A stretch of 64,000 bases of DNA. It comes from Agromyces sp. ISL-38 (GTDB taxonomy: Bacteria > Actinomycetota > Actinomycetes > Actinomycetales > Microbacteriaceae). The translations under genes and the position numbers were made by a program. The DNA lies in the NCBI RefSeq assembly GCF_018613935.1, contig NZ_JAGGPF010000006.1, forward strand, positions 157,034 through 221,033, written 5' to 3'. A model generated the notes under the pieces. The model was not told the origin of the DNA. It saw nothing but the letters and a program-made list of their open reading frames with translations, and made no database searches. Below, in pieces: positions 36,532-45,100 of the stretch; the stretch's first letter is position 1; every line of letters starts with the position of its first letter.

Positions 36532-37362
36532 TCAGTCGTCGAGGTCCGTGCTCTGACTGAGGTTCTGCCAGGCCGTCAGGTCGGCGGTCTGCTGGTTGAG
36601 GGACGAGCGGTACGCGGCGATCGCATCCTTGCCGAGCACGAGGATTTCTGGCGCGTCTGGTGCCTCGACGGCGGTGATGATGGCGCGCGCGGCCTTGGCC
36701 GGGTCGCCGGGCTGGGTGCCGTCGGTGGTGTCGTTCTCCTTGCGGCGCTTGCCGGCCGTCTCGGCGTAGTCGTCGATCACGGTGGCCGATTGGGTGAGCG
36801 AGCGGCCGAAGAAGTCGGTGCGGAATGCGCCCGGCTCGACCACCATCGCAATGATGCCCAGCGGTGCCAGTTCCTTGCGGAGCGACCCGGTGAGGCCTTC
36901 GATGGCCGACTTGACGGCCGAGTAGTAGCCGGACCCGGCTGGCGTCATTCGCGCCCCGATCGAGGAGAGGTTGACGATCGTGCCTGAGCGGCGGGCGCGC
37001 ATCTGCGGCAGCACCACTTTGATCATCCCGACCGCCCCGAAGAAGTGCGTGTCGAACAGTGCCCGAACGTCAACGTCGTCGCCCTCTTCGACGGCGGCAC
37101 GGTAGCCATAACCGGCGTTGTTCACGAGCACGTCGATACCGCCGAAGCGGTCGGAGCCGGCGGACACCGCCGCCCACACCTGCGTGGCCTCGGTCACGTC
37201 GAGCGGGAGCGCCAGTGCCGTCTCAGGGTACTGGGAGGCGAAGCCGCTCACCTTCTGGACGTCGCGTGCGGTGACGATCGCGTTGTCTCCGTGGTCCAGG
37301 ACGGCGGTTGCGAGTGCACGTCCGAGCCCTGTTGAGCATCCCGTGATGAGCCAAGTGGCCAT
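36532..37362 (-). CDS. Short-chain dehydrogenase/reductase
   Basis: A 276-residue SDR. It has the cofactor motif TGCSTGLGRAL near the N-terminus, VNNAGYG at about residue 85, the catalytic Ser in NLSSIG, and YYSAVKSAIEG containing the YxxxK pair. The length is typical of classical SDRs with an extended C-terminus. It oxidises or reduces an alcohol or ketone with NAD(P)H; the substrate is unknown. The MFS remnant downstream and the MmyB-like regulator fragment on the opposite strand suggest a former SDR-efflux-regulator module. Confidence 0.93.
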   Translation of the reverse strand: MATWLITGCSTGLGRALATAVLDHGDNAIVTARDVQKVSGFASQYPETALALPLDVTEATQVWAAVSAGSDRFGGIDVLVNNAGYGYRAAVEEGDDVDVRALFDTHFFGAVGMIKVVLPQMRARRSGTIVNLSSIGARMTPAGSGYYSAVKSAIEGLTGSLRKELAPLGIIAMVVEPGAFRTDFFGRSLTQSATVIDDYAETAGKRRKENDTTDGTQPGDPAKAARAIITAVEAPDAPEILVLGKDAIAAYRSSLNQQTADLTAWQNLSQSTDLDD

Positions 37363-37503
37363 GATCGTTCTCCTTCTGCTCCCGTATCCGTTGCCGGTCG
37401 CATATCCAGTGAACGACGGCTCGAGTCAGCTGAACAGGCTCTGTGGAAGCAGGCTCCCGCAGAGCCTCCCTGCCGACACGGGGGAGGGGTAGCGTGCGGG
37501 GGT

Positions 37504-37719
37504 ATGGACAACCGAGACGATCCGCGCGAATTCCTGGCCACCCGCCGGGCGAAGATCACCCCCGCTCAGGCGAAGCTCCCCGCTTACGGCGGTAACCGTC
37601 GCGTGAATTGCACTTTGCGCTCAGCATGGGGTGACGCTTATCGAGGTGCACCCGGAGGATTTCGACGGCGAGATTGTTGCACGCGTGGACGAGGCTATCC
37701 GAACTACACGTGGGACTAA
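37504..37719 (+). pseudogene. N-terminal fragment of an MmyB-like helix-turn-helix regulator
   Basis: The first 34 codons, MDNRDDPREFLATRR followed by KITPAQAKLPAYGGNRRV, match the start of XRE/MmyB-type regulators, which continue with PGLRREEVA and a helix-turn-helix. Here homology ends at about 37605 and unrelated sequence follows. It is divergent from the SDR gene, the usual place for such a regulator, so the regulator has been cut off by rearrangement. Confidence 0.65.
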
Positions 37720-37897
37720 CGATCTCGCCGCACGCGATGGCCCCGTCTGAGGGCGGTGCCCGTTTGGTGATCGCGCTACGGGCTGTCGCTCACCGACCCT
37801 CATGCGGGCAATGCGCGCAGACAGCTCTGCTCCGTGCATCGCACGAGCTGTCGGCCTGATGTCCCTCCCACCGATCGGGACTTCAATACCGTTCCCG
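37606..37897 (+). other. Gap with a second unidentified gene-end fragment
   Basis: Immediately after the regulator fragment, a different plus-strand frame reads GVTLIEVHPEDFDGEIVARV and DEAIRTTRG, ending at TGA 37748-37750. It looks like the true C-terminus of a lost gene joined to the regulator fragment. The family is unknown; the pattern is reminiscent of nuclease-like C-termini, but this is weak. Nothing else is visible up to the minus-strand operon. Confidence 0.35.
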
Positions 37898-38290
37898 TCA
37901 ACGGAGCAGCGTGACGGGGAGGTCTGTCTGTGTGTCACGCCCGTTGATGTGCGCGTACGCCAAGATGGTGCCCACTTCGCCGAGACCCAGGCTGGCGTCA
38001 TTGAAGAGCGCCACGACCGCATCGTCGGTAACGCTCACCGAAGAAGCGTCGTAGTTGGCCTGCGTCGCGCTGGCGTTGTCGAATATCCACGCCGTGACCA
38101 CCTCGCCGAACCGAACGCCGAGCCGCTTGCCGCCGTTCCCCGTCGGGTCGTAGTAACAAAGGCCGTAGCCGAAGAACTCAATGTCGCTTGCTTCGCCTGG
38201 TTTTCCGAGCCCCCATGTCACGGTGATGGTGTCAGTCCCTACCTCGGCGAGCACCGAAGTAACGGTTCGCGGATTTGTCGCATTGGTCAT
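37898..38290 (-). CDS. Hypothetical protein, third gene of the TIR operon
   Basis: A 130-residue acidic, beta-strand-rich protein (TSVLAEVGTDTITVTWGLG, then FGYGLCYYDPTGNGG and VVTAWIFDNASATQ). It has no signal peptide or membrane segment and I recognise no family. It starts 21 bases after the DUF1883-TIR stop on the same strand, so it is likely co-transcribed. As part of a candidate defence operon it could be an immunity, sensor or accessory protein; this is inference from position only. Confidence 0.65.
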   Translation of the reverse strand: MTNATNPRTVTSVLAEVGTDTITVTWGLGKPGEASDIEFFGYGLCYYDPTGNGGKRLGVRFGEVVTAWIFDNASATQANYDASSVSVTDDAVVALFNDASLGLGEVGTILAYAHINGRDTQTDLPVTLLR

Positions 38291-38311
38291 CTCGGCATGC
38301 CCGCCAAGGCC

Positions 38312-39103
38312 TCAGGCCGCCGGCTCGGCGGCAAGGACGACCGCGGCGATCTCGTCCGCGATCTCTGCGATGGTGCTGGTCGCGGTCGTGCGAGCGATCT
38401 TGTCAGCCAGCGACGGCGACTCCCGTTCGACTTCGTCCTTCGAAATCTCGTGCCAGATCGGGAGCATTCGCTGCTTGCCGGCCACGGAGAGCCCGACGAT
38501 GCCGTCGAGTTCGTACTGTGGCCAGCCCTTCGCGAAGAACGACTTCGACATGACTACAATCCCGAACGATGAGTGCGCGAGGCCGTAGTCGATCTTGCGG
38601 CGGAGGCTGTCGCCAATTCGGAGCTCGCCCTTGTCAAGCCAGACCTTCAGGCCGCGCTCGCTGAGGGCATCGTGCAGCGGGATAGCGACCACTGCCTTGT
38701 CTTCGCTGGCGTGAGAGATGAACACATCCCAGGTCTGCCCCGTCTCATCGGGCGTGAGCCGCACTGGAGGCTCCGCGCGAATTCCCGACAGCGAGGTGAT
38801 CCGCGCGGGTTGCGCCACGGGTAGTGGCGGCGGAAGCACGCGCACAGAGCTACGCACGTTGGCTCGCCCCATGCCCATCCTGTCGATCGTGAGGTACCAC
38901 GTGCCTGTAGACGGCACCACAAATGGAAAGGGCGACTTCGTCACCTGCCCACCGCGGAAGTGATGAGCGCGTCCGGCCTTATAGGCGGAGAAATTGCTCG
39001 AGTCCATCAGTTTCACGTTGGCCGTCGCGCTTAGCTCAAGCACAATCGTGGAGCCACGCTCAAGATGGTTCCAGTGGTACTGGCGAAATCCAATCCCGCT
39101 CAT
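38312..39103 (-). CDS. DUF1883 - TIR domain protein, candidate defence effector
   Basis: A 263-residue protein started at the ATG that overlaps the upstream stop (ATGA). A longer frame upstream runs antisense over the neighbouring gene and is not needed. Residues 1-90 match DUF1883: FRQYHWNHLERGSTIVLEL, KLMDSSNFSAYKAG and VRSSVRVLPPPLP. Residues about 124-240 are a TIR domain: TWDVFISHASEDKA, GLKVWLDKGELRIGDSLRRK and the catalytic-type Glu 198 in WPQYELDGI. Bacterial TIR domains cleave NAD+ in antiphage systems. The DUF1883 part may be a sensor or binding module. It sits in a three-gene operon. Confidence 0.88.
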   Translation of the reverse strand: MSGIGFRQYHWNHLERGSTIVLELSATANVKLMDSSNFSAYKAGRAHHFRGGQVTKSPFPFVVPSTGTWYLTIDRMGMGRANVRSSVRVLPPPLPVAQPARITSLSGIRAEPPVRLTPDETGQTWDVFISHASEDKAVVAIPLHDALSERGLKVWLDKGELRIGDSLRRKIDYGLAHSSFGIVVMSKSFFAKGWPQYELDGIVGLSVAGKQRMLPIWHEISKDEVERESPSLADKIARTTATSTIAEIADEIAAVVLAAEPAA

Positions 39104-40245
39104 GCGGCGATCTCCTTCTGGCCGAGGTCGAGTTGGTAGACGGTGACAAGGAGTGAGGCCATGAGCATTACGGCCACGATGCAGTTGCGTTCGTTGACTT
39201 GGTCTTCGCCGAGGCGATGTGAAACCACGTGGCGCGTCAGATGGGCAGGCCGCGGCTTGCCCGACAGCGGGTTCCAGTCGTCGTAGAACAGAACGAGCGG
39301 TGCTCGGGTCGCCTGCTCGAGCATCCGGGCGTATGGCGTCTCCATCGTCAGGACGTGGTGCTTGGCGACTCGTTGCCGATCGCTGACCCAATGGAGGGAC
39401 TCCACGATGCTGTGCACCACTTGTACCGCGGAGATGGCGCCGACCTTCCAAAAGCCATTCCGGCATGCGTCGAGTACCTCGCGGGCGATCGGAAGGACAG
39501 CATCGAGAACTGGATCGGAGAGGTCATCGAGCCATGCCGAACAGTCATCAAGGATTTCGTCGCGGTGCTTTATGAGCACCTCGGACCGTTCGTCGCCAGC
39601 CGACGCAGCGAGGAGGGGCGTAAGCACTTCGCTTCGGGGTACCCATGCGGCAGGGATACCGTCACGGTTTACCATTTCGAGCAACTCTGGAAGGTTGTCG
39701 TGAATGTCGTCAGGCCAGTTGTCTGGAACGCGTAGCGGCTTCGTAATCGAGTCCCAGTCGAACGACCGAAGCATCTCGAAGATGGGCTGCAACGTTGCCG
39801 TGAGGTCGACCTGCGGTCGGATCGCCGCAAGCCAGTCCGTGCGGATCCCGCCCAGCATCTTGGAGTAATCCGGCAGTCCCGCGAGCAGCGACTCCTGCGC
39901 CCGAAGGACTTCGGCGGCGGCTGTCCGTGGCATCAGTGACGCGTAGTCGAACTTGGGCATCGCGGCGGCAATGTTCAACGACGGCACGAGCATCTCCATC
40001 TTCGGCAGCATGCTCTGCACGTTCGCAATCGCCGTGAGCGCGCCGGTATCGATCTTCGGAATTAGCGATGCGACGTCGACGGCAGGCGTGAGCGCCGAGA
40101 AATCGAACTTCGGCATTGCAGCCGTGTAGGCAGCGAGTAGTGACTGCGCATTGCTCGCGAGCGCGGAGGAGACGCTAACGATGTTGGCCGCCCCCGGCCC
40201 GTTCCCAATGTCACCCGGGACAACGACAATCTCCGTGAATGCCAC
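39100..40245 (-). CDS. Hypothetical 381-residue protein, first gene of the TIR operon
   Basis: The N-terminal 150 residues hold degenerate repeats built on (A/M)PKFD(F/Y)(A/S)(S/A)L(T/M)P, as in AAYTAAMPKFDFSALTP and NIAAAMPKFDYASLMP, with IPKIDTGAL and LPKMEML variants. The C-terminal half is helical and ends in LTRHVVSHRLGEDQVNERN followed by a hydrophobic stretch (VAVMLMASLLVTVYQ). The RHxxxH pattern followed by hydrophobic residues is seen at the ends of many bacterial proteins of unknown function. Its stop overlaps the TIR start, indicating a tight functional link, perhaps as sensor or scaffold of the system. I cannot assign a family. Confidence 0.75.
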   Translation of the reverse strand: MAFTEIVVVPGDIGNGPGAANIVSVSSALASNAQSLLAAYTAAMPKFDFSALTPAVDVASLIPKIDTGALTAIANVQSMLPKMEMLVPSLNIAAAMPKFDYASLMPRTAAAEVLRAQESLLAGLPDYSKMLGGIRTDWLAAIRPQVDLTATLQPIFEMLRSFDWDSITKPLRVPDNWPDDIHDNLPELLEMVNRDGIPAAWVPRSEVLTPLLAASAGDERSEVLIKHRDEILDDCSAWLDDLSDPVLDAVLPIAREVLDACRNGFWKVGAISAVQVVHSIVESLHWVSDRQRVAKHHVLTMETPYARMLEQATRAPLVLFYDDWNPLSGKPRPAHLTRHVVSHRLGEDQVNERNCIVAVMLMASLLVTVYQLDLGQKEIAA

Positions 40246-40380
40246 CTGGAACCTCCATGCCTTGTAGCGACCCCCGGATCGGGTGTCTCTATGAAGCGCG
40301 AGTTAGAGGGTCACGAAACAATTGGAGCACCAACCTCCGACAACGCGAGGCGACACTCCGGCTGAGGTGAGAGATGTTCG

Positions 40381-40803
40381 ATTTTCATCGGCCTTCCGAA
40401 CGGGAAACCGAAGCTACCGTATTGGGACGGTCTGATCGCTGCGGCATCCGAGAACAGGGCCAACTTGTTCATTGGCGATTTCAATACTGGCGACAACCCA
40501 CTGGACCGAGTTCCCGGGACGGTCGCGTTCATCGGCGCTGACCGTTTCCATGTCATGGGTAACTCCGGAGTTGTGGATGTCTGGCGAACCAGGAACCCGG
40601 ATGTCTCCGAGTACTCGTGGTGGTCGCATACTGGGAACGGGTTCAGGATCGACCACGCTTTCATGACCTCCGCGACTGCGGGACAGGTCGTAGATGTCAG
40701 CTATGACTGAACTCCCAAGGTGAGCCGGATTAGCGACCATGCCGCACTCACGGTCGAGCTCTCTCGAAGCGGTGGAAGCGAGAAGCACGCTGGGCTTCCC
40801 TGA
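40381..40803 (+). pseudogene. Fragment of an endonuclease/exonuclease/phosphatase family protein
   Basis: A plus-strand frame without a start reads IFIGLPNGKP, then NLFIGDFNTGDNPLDRVPG and FRIDHAFM, and stops at 40710. The next frame continues directly with VSRISDHAALTVELS. GDFNTG and SDHAAL are the conserved catalytic motifs of the endonuclease/exonuclease/phosphatase fold. The N-terminal half is missing and one frameshift lies at about 40708, so this is a dead remnant. Confidence 0.75.
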
Positions 40804-40854
40804 GGAATGGACGTGAGGACTCGGGCTCAAGTCGCGTGAGCCTCGGCGGGCACT

Positions 40855-41015
40855 GGATGCGTTCACCTTTATCCAACGTTTATTCGATCCGAAGCCGCCC
40901 GAGTCGCGTCGAGATAGGTCGAGTAGTCTGGGTTGCGCAGAATCAGGATCGGCGAGAAATCCCCGGTCATGTCGAAATCAATCGAGTGGTCACCGAGACT
41001 TGACGTCCGGGAAAA
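40855..41015 (+). repeat. Left copy of imperfect att-flanking repeat
   Basis: This stretch resembles 51889-52047. Shared blocks are TTTATCCAACGTTTATTCGA near the left end and CAGGATCGGCGAGAAATCCC in the middle, with divergent DNA between. It leads directly into the identical 50-bp core at 41016. A third, shorter copy of the first block lies at 41288-41320. Such conserved arms beside a tRNA-like core are expected for integration sites of related mobile elements. Confidence 0.6.
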
Positions 41016-41065
41016 TAGTCCCGGGTGAGTCCATCGGTCACGGGTTCAAGTCCCGTCCGCCCTAC
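41016..41065 (+). repeat. 50-bp direct repeat, tRNA-3'-end-like attachment site (left copy)
   Basis: Bases 41016-41065 are identical to 52048-52097. The last part folds like the T arm and acceptor of a tRNA: stem ACGGG/CCCGT at 41040-41044 and 41052-41056, loop TTCAAGT, then seven acceptor bases CCGCCCT and an A. No matching 5' acceptor (AGGGCGG) or D arm lies upstream, so this is not a complete tRNA gene. It is best explained as an att site left by elements that integrate into a tRNA 3' end. Confidence 0.7.
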
Positions 41066-41655
41066 CTCTCGGAATTAGCTCCTGATCAGGGTTTCTCAAA
41101 CCATTCCAGGGAAGGCATGTTTTCGAATCGAGCGCGGATCCAACGGACCGAGAACCATGATAACCGCTCTGATCAGGTGTTTTTGTTCGGGACTTGACTC
41201 CAAGTCCAGTTGATTCGCGAGTCGAGTGTTGATCGGGCCTATTTGCATTCTGATCGGGGATTTTCTGACCGCGCATTGCGTCATTGCGATGCGTTCACGT
41301 TTATCCAACATTTATCCAACGCATTTTCGCGCGTTCTAGAGCGCCGTGGTTTATGCGTTCCGGGGCGTCTTCCTCCCATTCCCTCAGGCGGATGGGCGCG
41401 CCCTGTCCTGTGTTTCTCGAGAGCGACTGCCGGTGCAGGGGTAGGGTCGTCGCAGGCGTGGGGACACGATCGATGCCCGGGCCAGGACATGGCTCGATTG
41501 GCGTGGGCCGAGATCACAAGAGCTCGCTGGAGCTGGCGAGGTGAGCGCCACGATAGCGCTGGCGCCATGGCGGAGTGGACGACGGCGGCGCGCTCGAAGC
41601 GAACCGGGAATTGGGGCCGGTTCGGCGTGACGAGGCCTGGCGTGCGGGAGAACGT
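41066..41655. other. Gap inside the island with short repeats
   Basis: No gene is supported. The motif YTGATCRGG recurs at 41082, 41169, 41229 and 41250, usually before a T-rich stretch, and a copy of the TTTATCCAAC repeat lies at 41288-41320. These could be arm-type recombinase sites of a mobile element. The promoter for the large gene at 41656 should lie at the right end. Confidence 0.4.
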
Positions 41656-44600
41656 TTGAGCCTCACGGAGCACCTGCAGGACTCTGGTTCCCCGGTGCGA
41701 ATGTATCTGGACGGGCTCTTGGCGCACATGGATAACTCTGAGAAATCGGATCAATTCGGCTTCAGGAGGCTTGCGATGAGTCCGACCGTGGTCCCTTTGC
41801 GACCGGGAGTGGACGGATCTCGGTCGGGCATGGCCGTCGACTTTCGGGCGCGCATCGCCCTCGGCGGGTTCGACCCGCACTTCTCGGCCGCCGCGGCTGG
41901 CGTCGCGAACCTGCCCGGCCTCCTGGGTCAGGTCGAGAACGGCGCGCATCGCGCCCGCATCCTGGAAGAGGCATTTGCCGTTGCTGTCGAACTCCTTGAC
42001 GTGACGTCCGACAGCGCGGGTCTGGATCGCGCGGCGCTTCTCCTCGCTTTCTGCGAACAGATCTATCGGGGCGGCGCTGAGGTACTGAATGGTTCCGTTG
42101 GAGACGCTTGCGACTTCGCCGCGGACGGTCAGGCGTTCGCTGACGGTCTCGACGAGCGGTCGCTCGCGGACCTTCGCTCCCTGATGGAGACGAACCATGA
42201 ACAGCTCGAGGAGTGGATCGAGCTGATGTCAGACGGCGAGCGATTCGAGCCGAACCCGTCCTTCGCCGGTTCCGATCTAGTTGGAGGCGCGGATGGGGAT
42301 TGGCTCATCGGTGACGTGCTGGTCGACGCCAAGGCCTACAACAAGCTAACTGCGCCGACGCTGCGAGGGTTCCTGCGACAGCTGCTCGGCTACGTCATGC
42401 TTGACGTTGACGACGCGCTCGGCATTCGACGCGTGGGAATCTGGCTGCCGAGGCAGAGCAGGACGGCAACGTGGAGCCTTGACTTGCTTCTCGGCGGGGA
42501 TCCAGACGTGATGTTACCGAGCCTACGGGCGGGCTTCCAGAGGGCAGCTGGCGGTGCCCAGATCGCGGTCCGAGTCCCCGTGTCGCAGCGCCGAAAGGAC
42601 CAACTCCTTTCCGACAACCCGCACACTCCGGGATACATGCTGAAGCATTTCGCTGACGGTGAGGATGCTGACCTCCGCTTCCGAGTCGGTCGGAACATTG
42701 CCACGCCCGAGGTGGTCGTCCGGCAACTCGCAGGGGACCGGCTCGCACGGGTCCGCGAAGGCGTCGCCAAGAATGAGCGGGCCCCGTATGACGTACTCGA
42801 CGAGCTTTCGCGCGATCGCAGCATCGGCGTGCGACGTGCCGTTGCCGCGAACCGAGGTGCGCCACGAACGCTCCTCAAGGCGCTGACCTCCAATTCCGAC
42901 CGCACCGTGCAGCGGACAGCGACGGCCAATGACGGGGTTGCCAGGCTCGACTCGCCCAACTCTTCTCAGCCATACCGGCCTGTTTCGGACCGCGACGAGG
43001 GAGCTTTGGACACCCAGTGGTTCGCGGACTTCCTTCGCAGGACGAGCGGCAGCAACTTCTATTGGGACCGCGAGCTCCCGATTCCGGAAGCGAGCAAGCG
43101 CTGGGCCACGATGACCGGGCGGTCTGTTGACAGGCCGGCGTGGATAAGTCAGGGGCTGCCAAAGCAAGTGAGAGCCGACCTGCTCCGGGAGGGCCGACCC
43201 AAGTGGATTAGGCGGAGCATAGCTCGGGACTGGCCGGCAGAGGATTCAGACGCACGCTACCGGTTCTTGTCCGACGCGGATCCCGAGATCCGCTGGGACG
43301 CCCTCCAGCGGTCGGTCGATCTCCCACAGGACGCACTCGGCCCACTCTTGACAGAACTTGCAGGAGACCGCCGAAGGCGCGTCCAGTTCCGAACGGACGG
43401 CGACGACCGGCCGCAATGGCAACGCAGCACCACCCCGTCCCAACACGACCACCTGGTCCTGATGGTCGTTGCCGCACATCCATCCACCCCGCTCGCCTCA
43501 ATCAGAGTGTTGACCCAGCACAAGTCCATTGACGTCGTCGCAGCGTTGATCACCAACCCCTCGGTCCCCGCCGAGAACGTGCCCGCCCTCATCGCCCGAC
43601 TGCGGTTCAGCCGCTCCGTGGATGCTCGAGAACGTGTGGCGTCCTCAGAGATGCTCCCCGCTGTGGCCGCGGACGCGCTGGTTGAGGACAAGAATGGGGG
43701 AGTCAGAGCCGCTCTTGCCGGGAACCATGCCGCGCCGCCAAGAGCCTTGCTCAGGCTGGCTGAAGATCCCGACTTTGCCGTCCGGCTGGCCGTACTCGAG
43801 AACGCGAGCACGCCGGCCGCGCTCGCCGCATCGGTCGCGCCACCGTTGTTGGAAGCGAGCGCAAACCTCGAACTGCTGATGACGCTCAACGCAATCAAGG
43901 GCCGGGTCGACGTCACGCTGCCAGCGGAGATGCTCTCGGACGCGCTCAACCGGTTGTCGAAGAGTCGACTGCGCGACCCTGACCTCCGCATCGTCAGCGC
44001 TCGAGACCCACGTACCGCGGCGCCCACCCTTGAACGGCTCGCCAAGAGCGTCGACGAAGACGTCCGCAGCGCCGTCGCATCGAACCCCACCGCGTCTAGC
44101 GCCCTGATCGAGAAGCTCGCCTCCGACCAGGATCCGTCTGTCCGCACTGCTGCAGCGAAGAGTGCTGCAGCGGAGGTCTCCGTCCTCGTCTCGCTCGCCC
44201 ACGACGACGACACACGCGTCCGCGCCAACGCGGCCAGCAACCCGGCGCTACCTTCCCGGGTGCTCGCTGAGCTACTGGCGGACGACAGCTTGTTCGTCCG
44301 GATGGCCGCTTCGGAGAATCCGGCGACGCTCGCCGAAGACATCCAACGCGCAGAGGAAACCAGGAAGTCCTCGTCAGCGACGACCGAACGCAGCCTCGCC
44401 GAGCTCCATGAGATGGCGGCGAGCACCCGGGCCGAGATCCGGATACGTGTCGCCTACGAGCCGCGCACGCCCCCGGACATCTTGAAGTTCCTAGCCGGCG
44501 ATCGGCGCAGCGCGAATGTTCGGCGCGCCGTGGCAGCGAACCCCAACACCGCACCGGAGATTCTGAGATCACTCGCCGACGACACGGACGACGAGGTGCG

Positions 44601-44838
44601 GCACGCGGTCGCGTTCAACGAAGCTACGCCCGCCGGTCTCCTACTTGAGCTCGCGGACCGCAGTGTCGACCTCGCGATCCTCGTGGCGCTGAACCCTGAC
44701 GCGCCGACAGAAGTCCTCGCGGGCCTCGCCCACGACAGTGACCCACTGATCGGGCACGTCGCACGCGAGGCCCAGACGTCTCGATCCCTTGAACCGGCTA
44801 GTGACTCGGGGGGTGAAATCACGCCCCAGCTCGGGTGA
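41656..44838 (+). CDS. Large leucine-rich-variant (LRV/HEAT-like) repeat protein
   Basis: The start chosen is TTG 41656, preceded by GGGAG five bases away, giving 1060 residues; a GTG at 41575 is the alternative. The N-terminal 320 residues look globular and include KAYNKLTAPTLRGFLRQLLG. The rest is built from about 24-residue helical repeats with the LRV pattern, for example NIATPEVVVRQLAGDRLARV, NRGAPRTLLKALTSNSDRTV and NPNTAPEILRSLADDTDDEV. Such solenoids bind proteins or nucleic acids. No catalytic motif is evident. It is the first gene of the island between the 50-bp repeats; a recognition role in defence is possible but unproven. Confidence 0.8.
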   Translation: MSLTEHLQDSGSPVRMYLDGLLAHMDNSEKSDQFGFRRLAMSPTVVPLRPGVDGSRSGMAVDFRARIALGGFDPHFSAAAAGVANLPGLLGQVENGAHRARILEEAFAVAVELLDVTSDSAGLDRAALLLAFCEQIYRGGAEVLNGSVGDACDFAADGQAFADGLDERSLADLRSLMETNHEQLEEWIELMSDGERFEPNPSFAGSDLVGGADGDWLIGDVLVDAKAYNKLTAPTLRGFLRQLLGYVMLDVDDALGIRRVGIWLPRQSRTATWSLDLLLGGDPDVMLPSLRAGFQRAAGGAQIAVRVPVSQRRKDQLLSDNPHTPGYMLKHFADGEDADLRFRVGRNIATPEVVVRQLAGDRLARVREGVAKNERAPYDVLDELSRDRSIGVRRAVAANRGAPRTLLKALTSNSDRTVQRTATANDGVARLDSPNSSQPYRPVSDRDEGALDTQWFADFLRRTSGSNFYWDRELPIPEASKRWATMTGRSVDRPAWISQGLPKQVRADLLREGRPKWIRRSIARDWPAEDSDARYRFLSDADPEIRWDALQRSVDLPQDALGPLLTELAGDRRRRVQFRTDGDDRPQWQRSTTPSQHDHLVLMVVAAHPSTPLASIRVLTQHKSIDVVAALITNPSVPAENVPALIARLRFSRSVDARERVASSEMLPAVAADALVEDKNGGVRAALAGNHAAPPRALLRLAEDPDFAVRLAVLENASTPAALAASVAPPLLEASANLELLMTLNAIKGRVDVTLPAEMLSDALNRLSKSRLRDPDLRIVSARDPRTAAPTLERLAKSVDEDVRSAVASNPTASSALIEKLASDQDPSVRTAAAKSAAAEVSVLVSLAHDDDTRVRANAASNPALPSRVLAELLADDSLFVRMAASENPATLAEDIQRAEETRKSSSATTERSLAELHEMAASTRAEIRIRVAYEPRTPPDILKFLAGDRRSANVRRAVAANPNTAPEILRSLADDTDDEVRHAVAFNEATPAGLLLELADRSVDLAILVALNPDAPTEVLAGLAHDSDPLIGHVAREAQTSRSLEPASDSGGEITPQLG

Positions 44839-45100
44839 CGCGCTTGCGTACCGGCCCGTAGGGTCGAGCAGAGTTGCCAATGCGATTCCACGGGTCGACA
44901 GCAAGTCGTTTGAGCGTCAACTTCTCTCCCCGGAGGGGATGGTTGAGCCGATCGGTCACTGCCGTTCCTGACCCTCCGCTGAGGCGTCTCCACCTGTGAC
45001 TGGCGCCGCATAAGCGCGCGCACAAACTGCCTTGATGCGCACCGATTGACTGGAAGGAGGCCGTGAAGACACCCGGCGGATGGGGTCCGAAAGGACTCGG

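Noticed and set aside
41016..41065. Complete tRNA gene at the 50-bp repeat
   Set aside because: Only the T arm and 3' acceptor side can be folded; there is no matching 5' acceptor, D arm or convincing anticodon arm in either copy.
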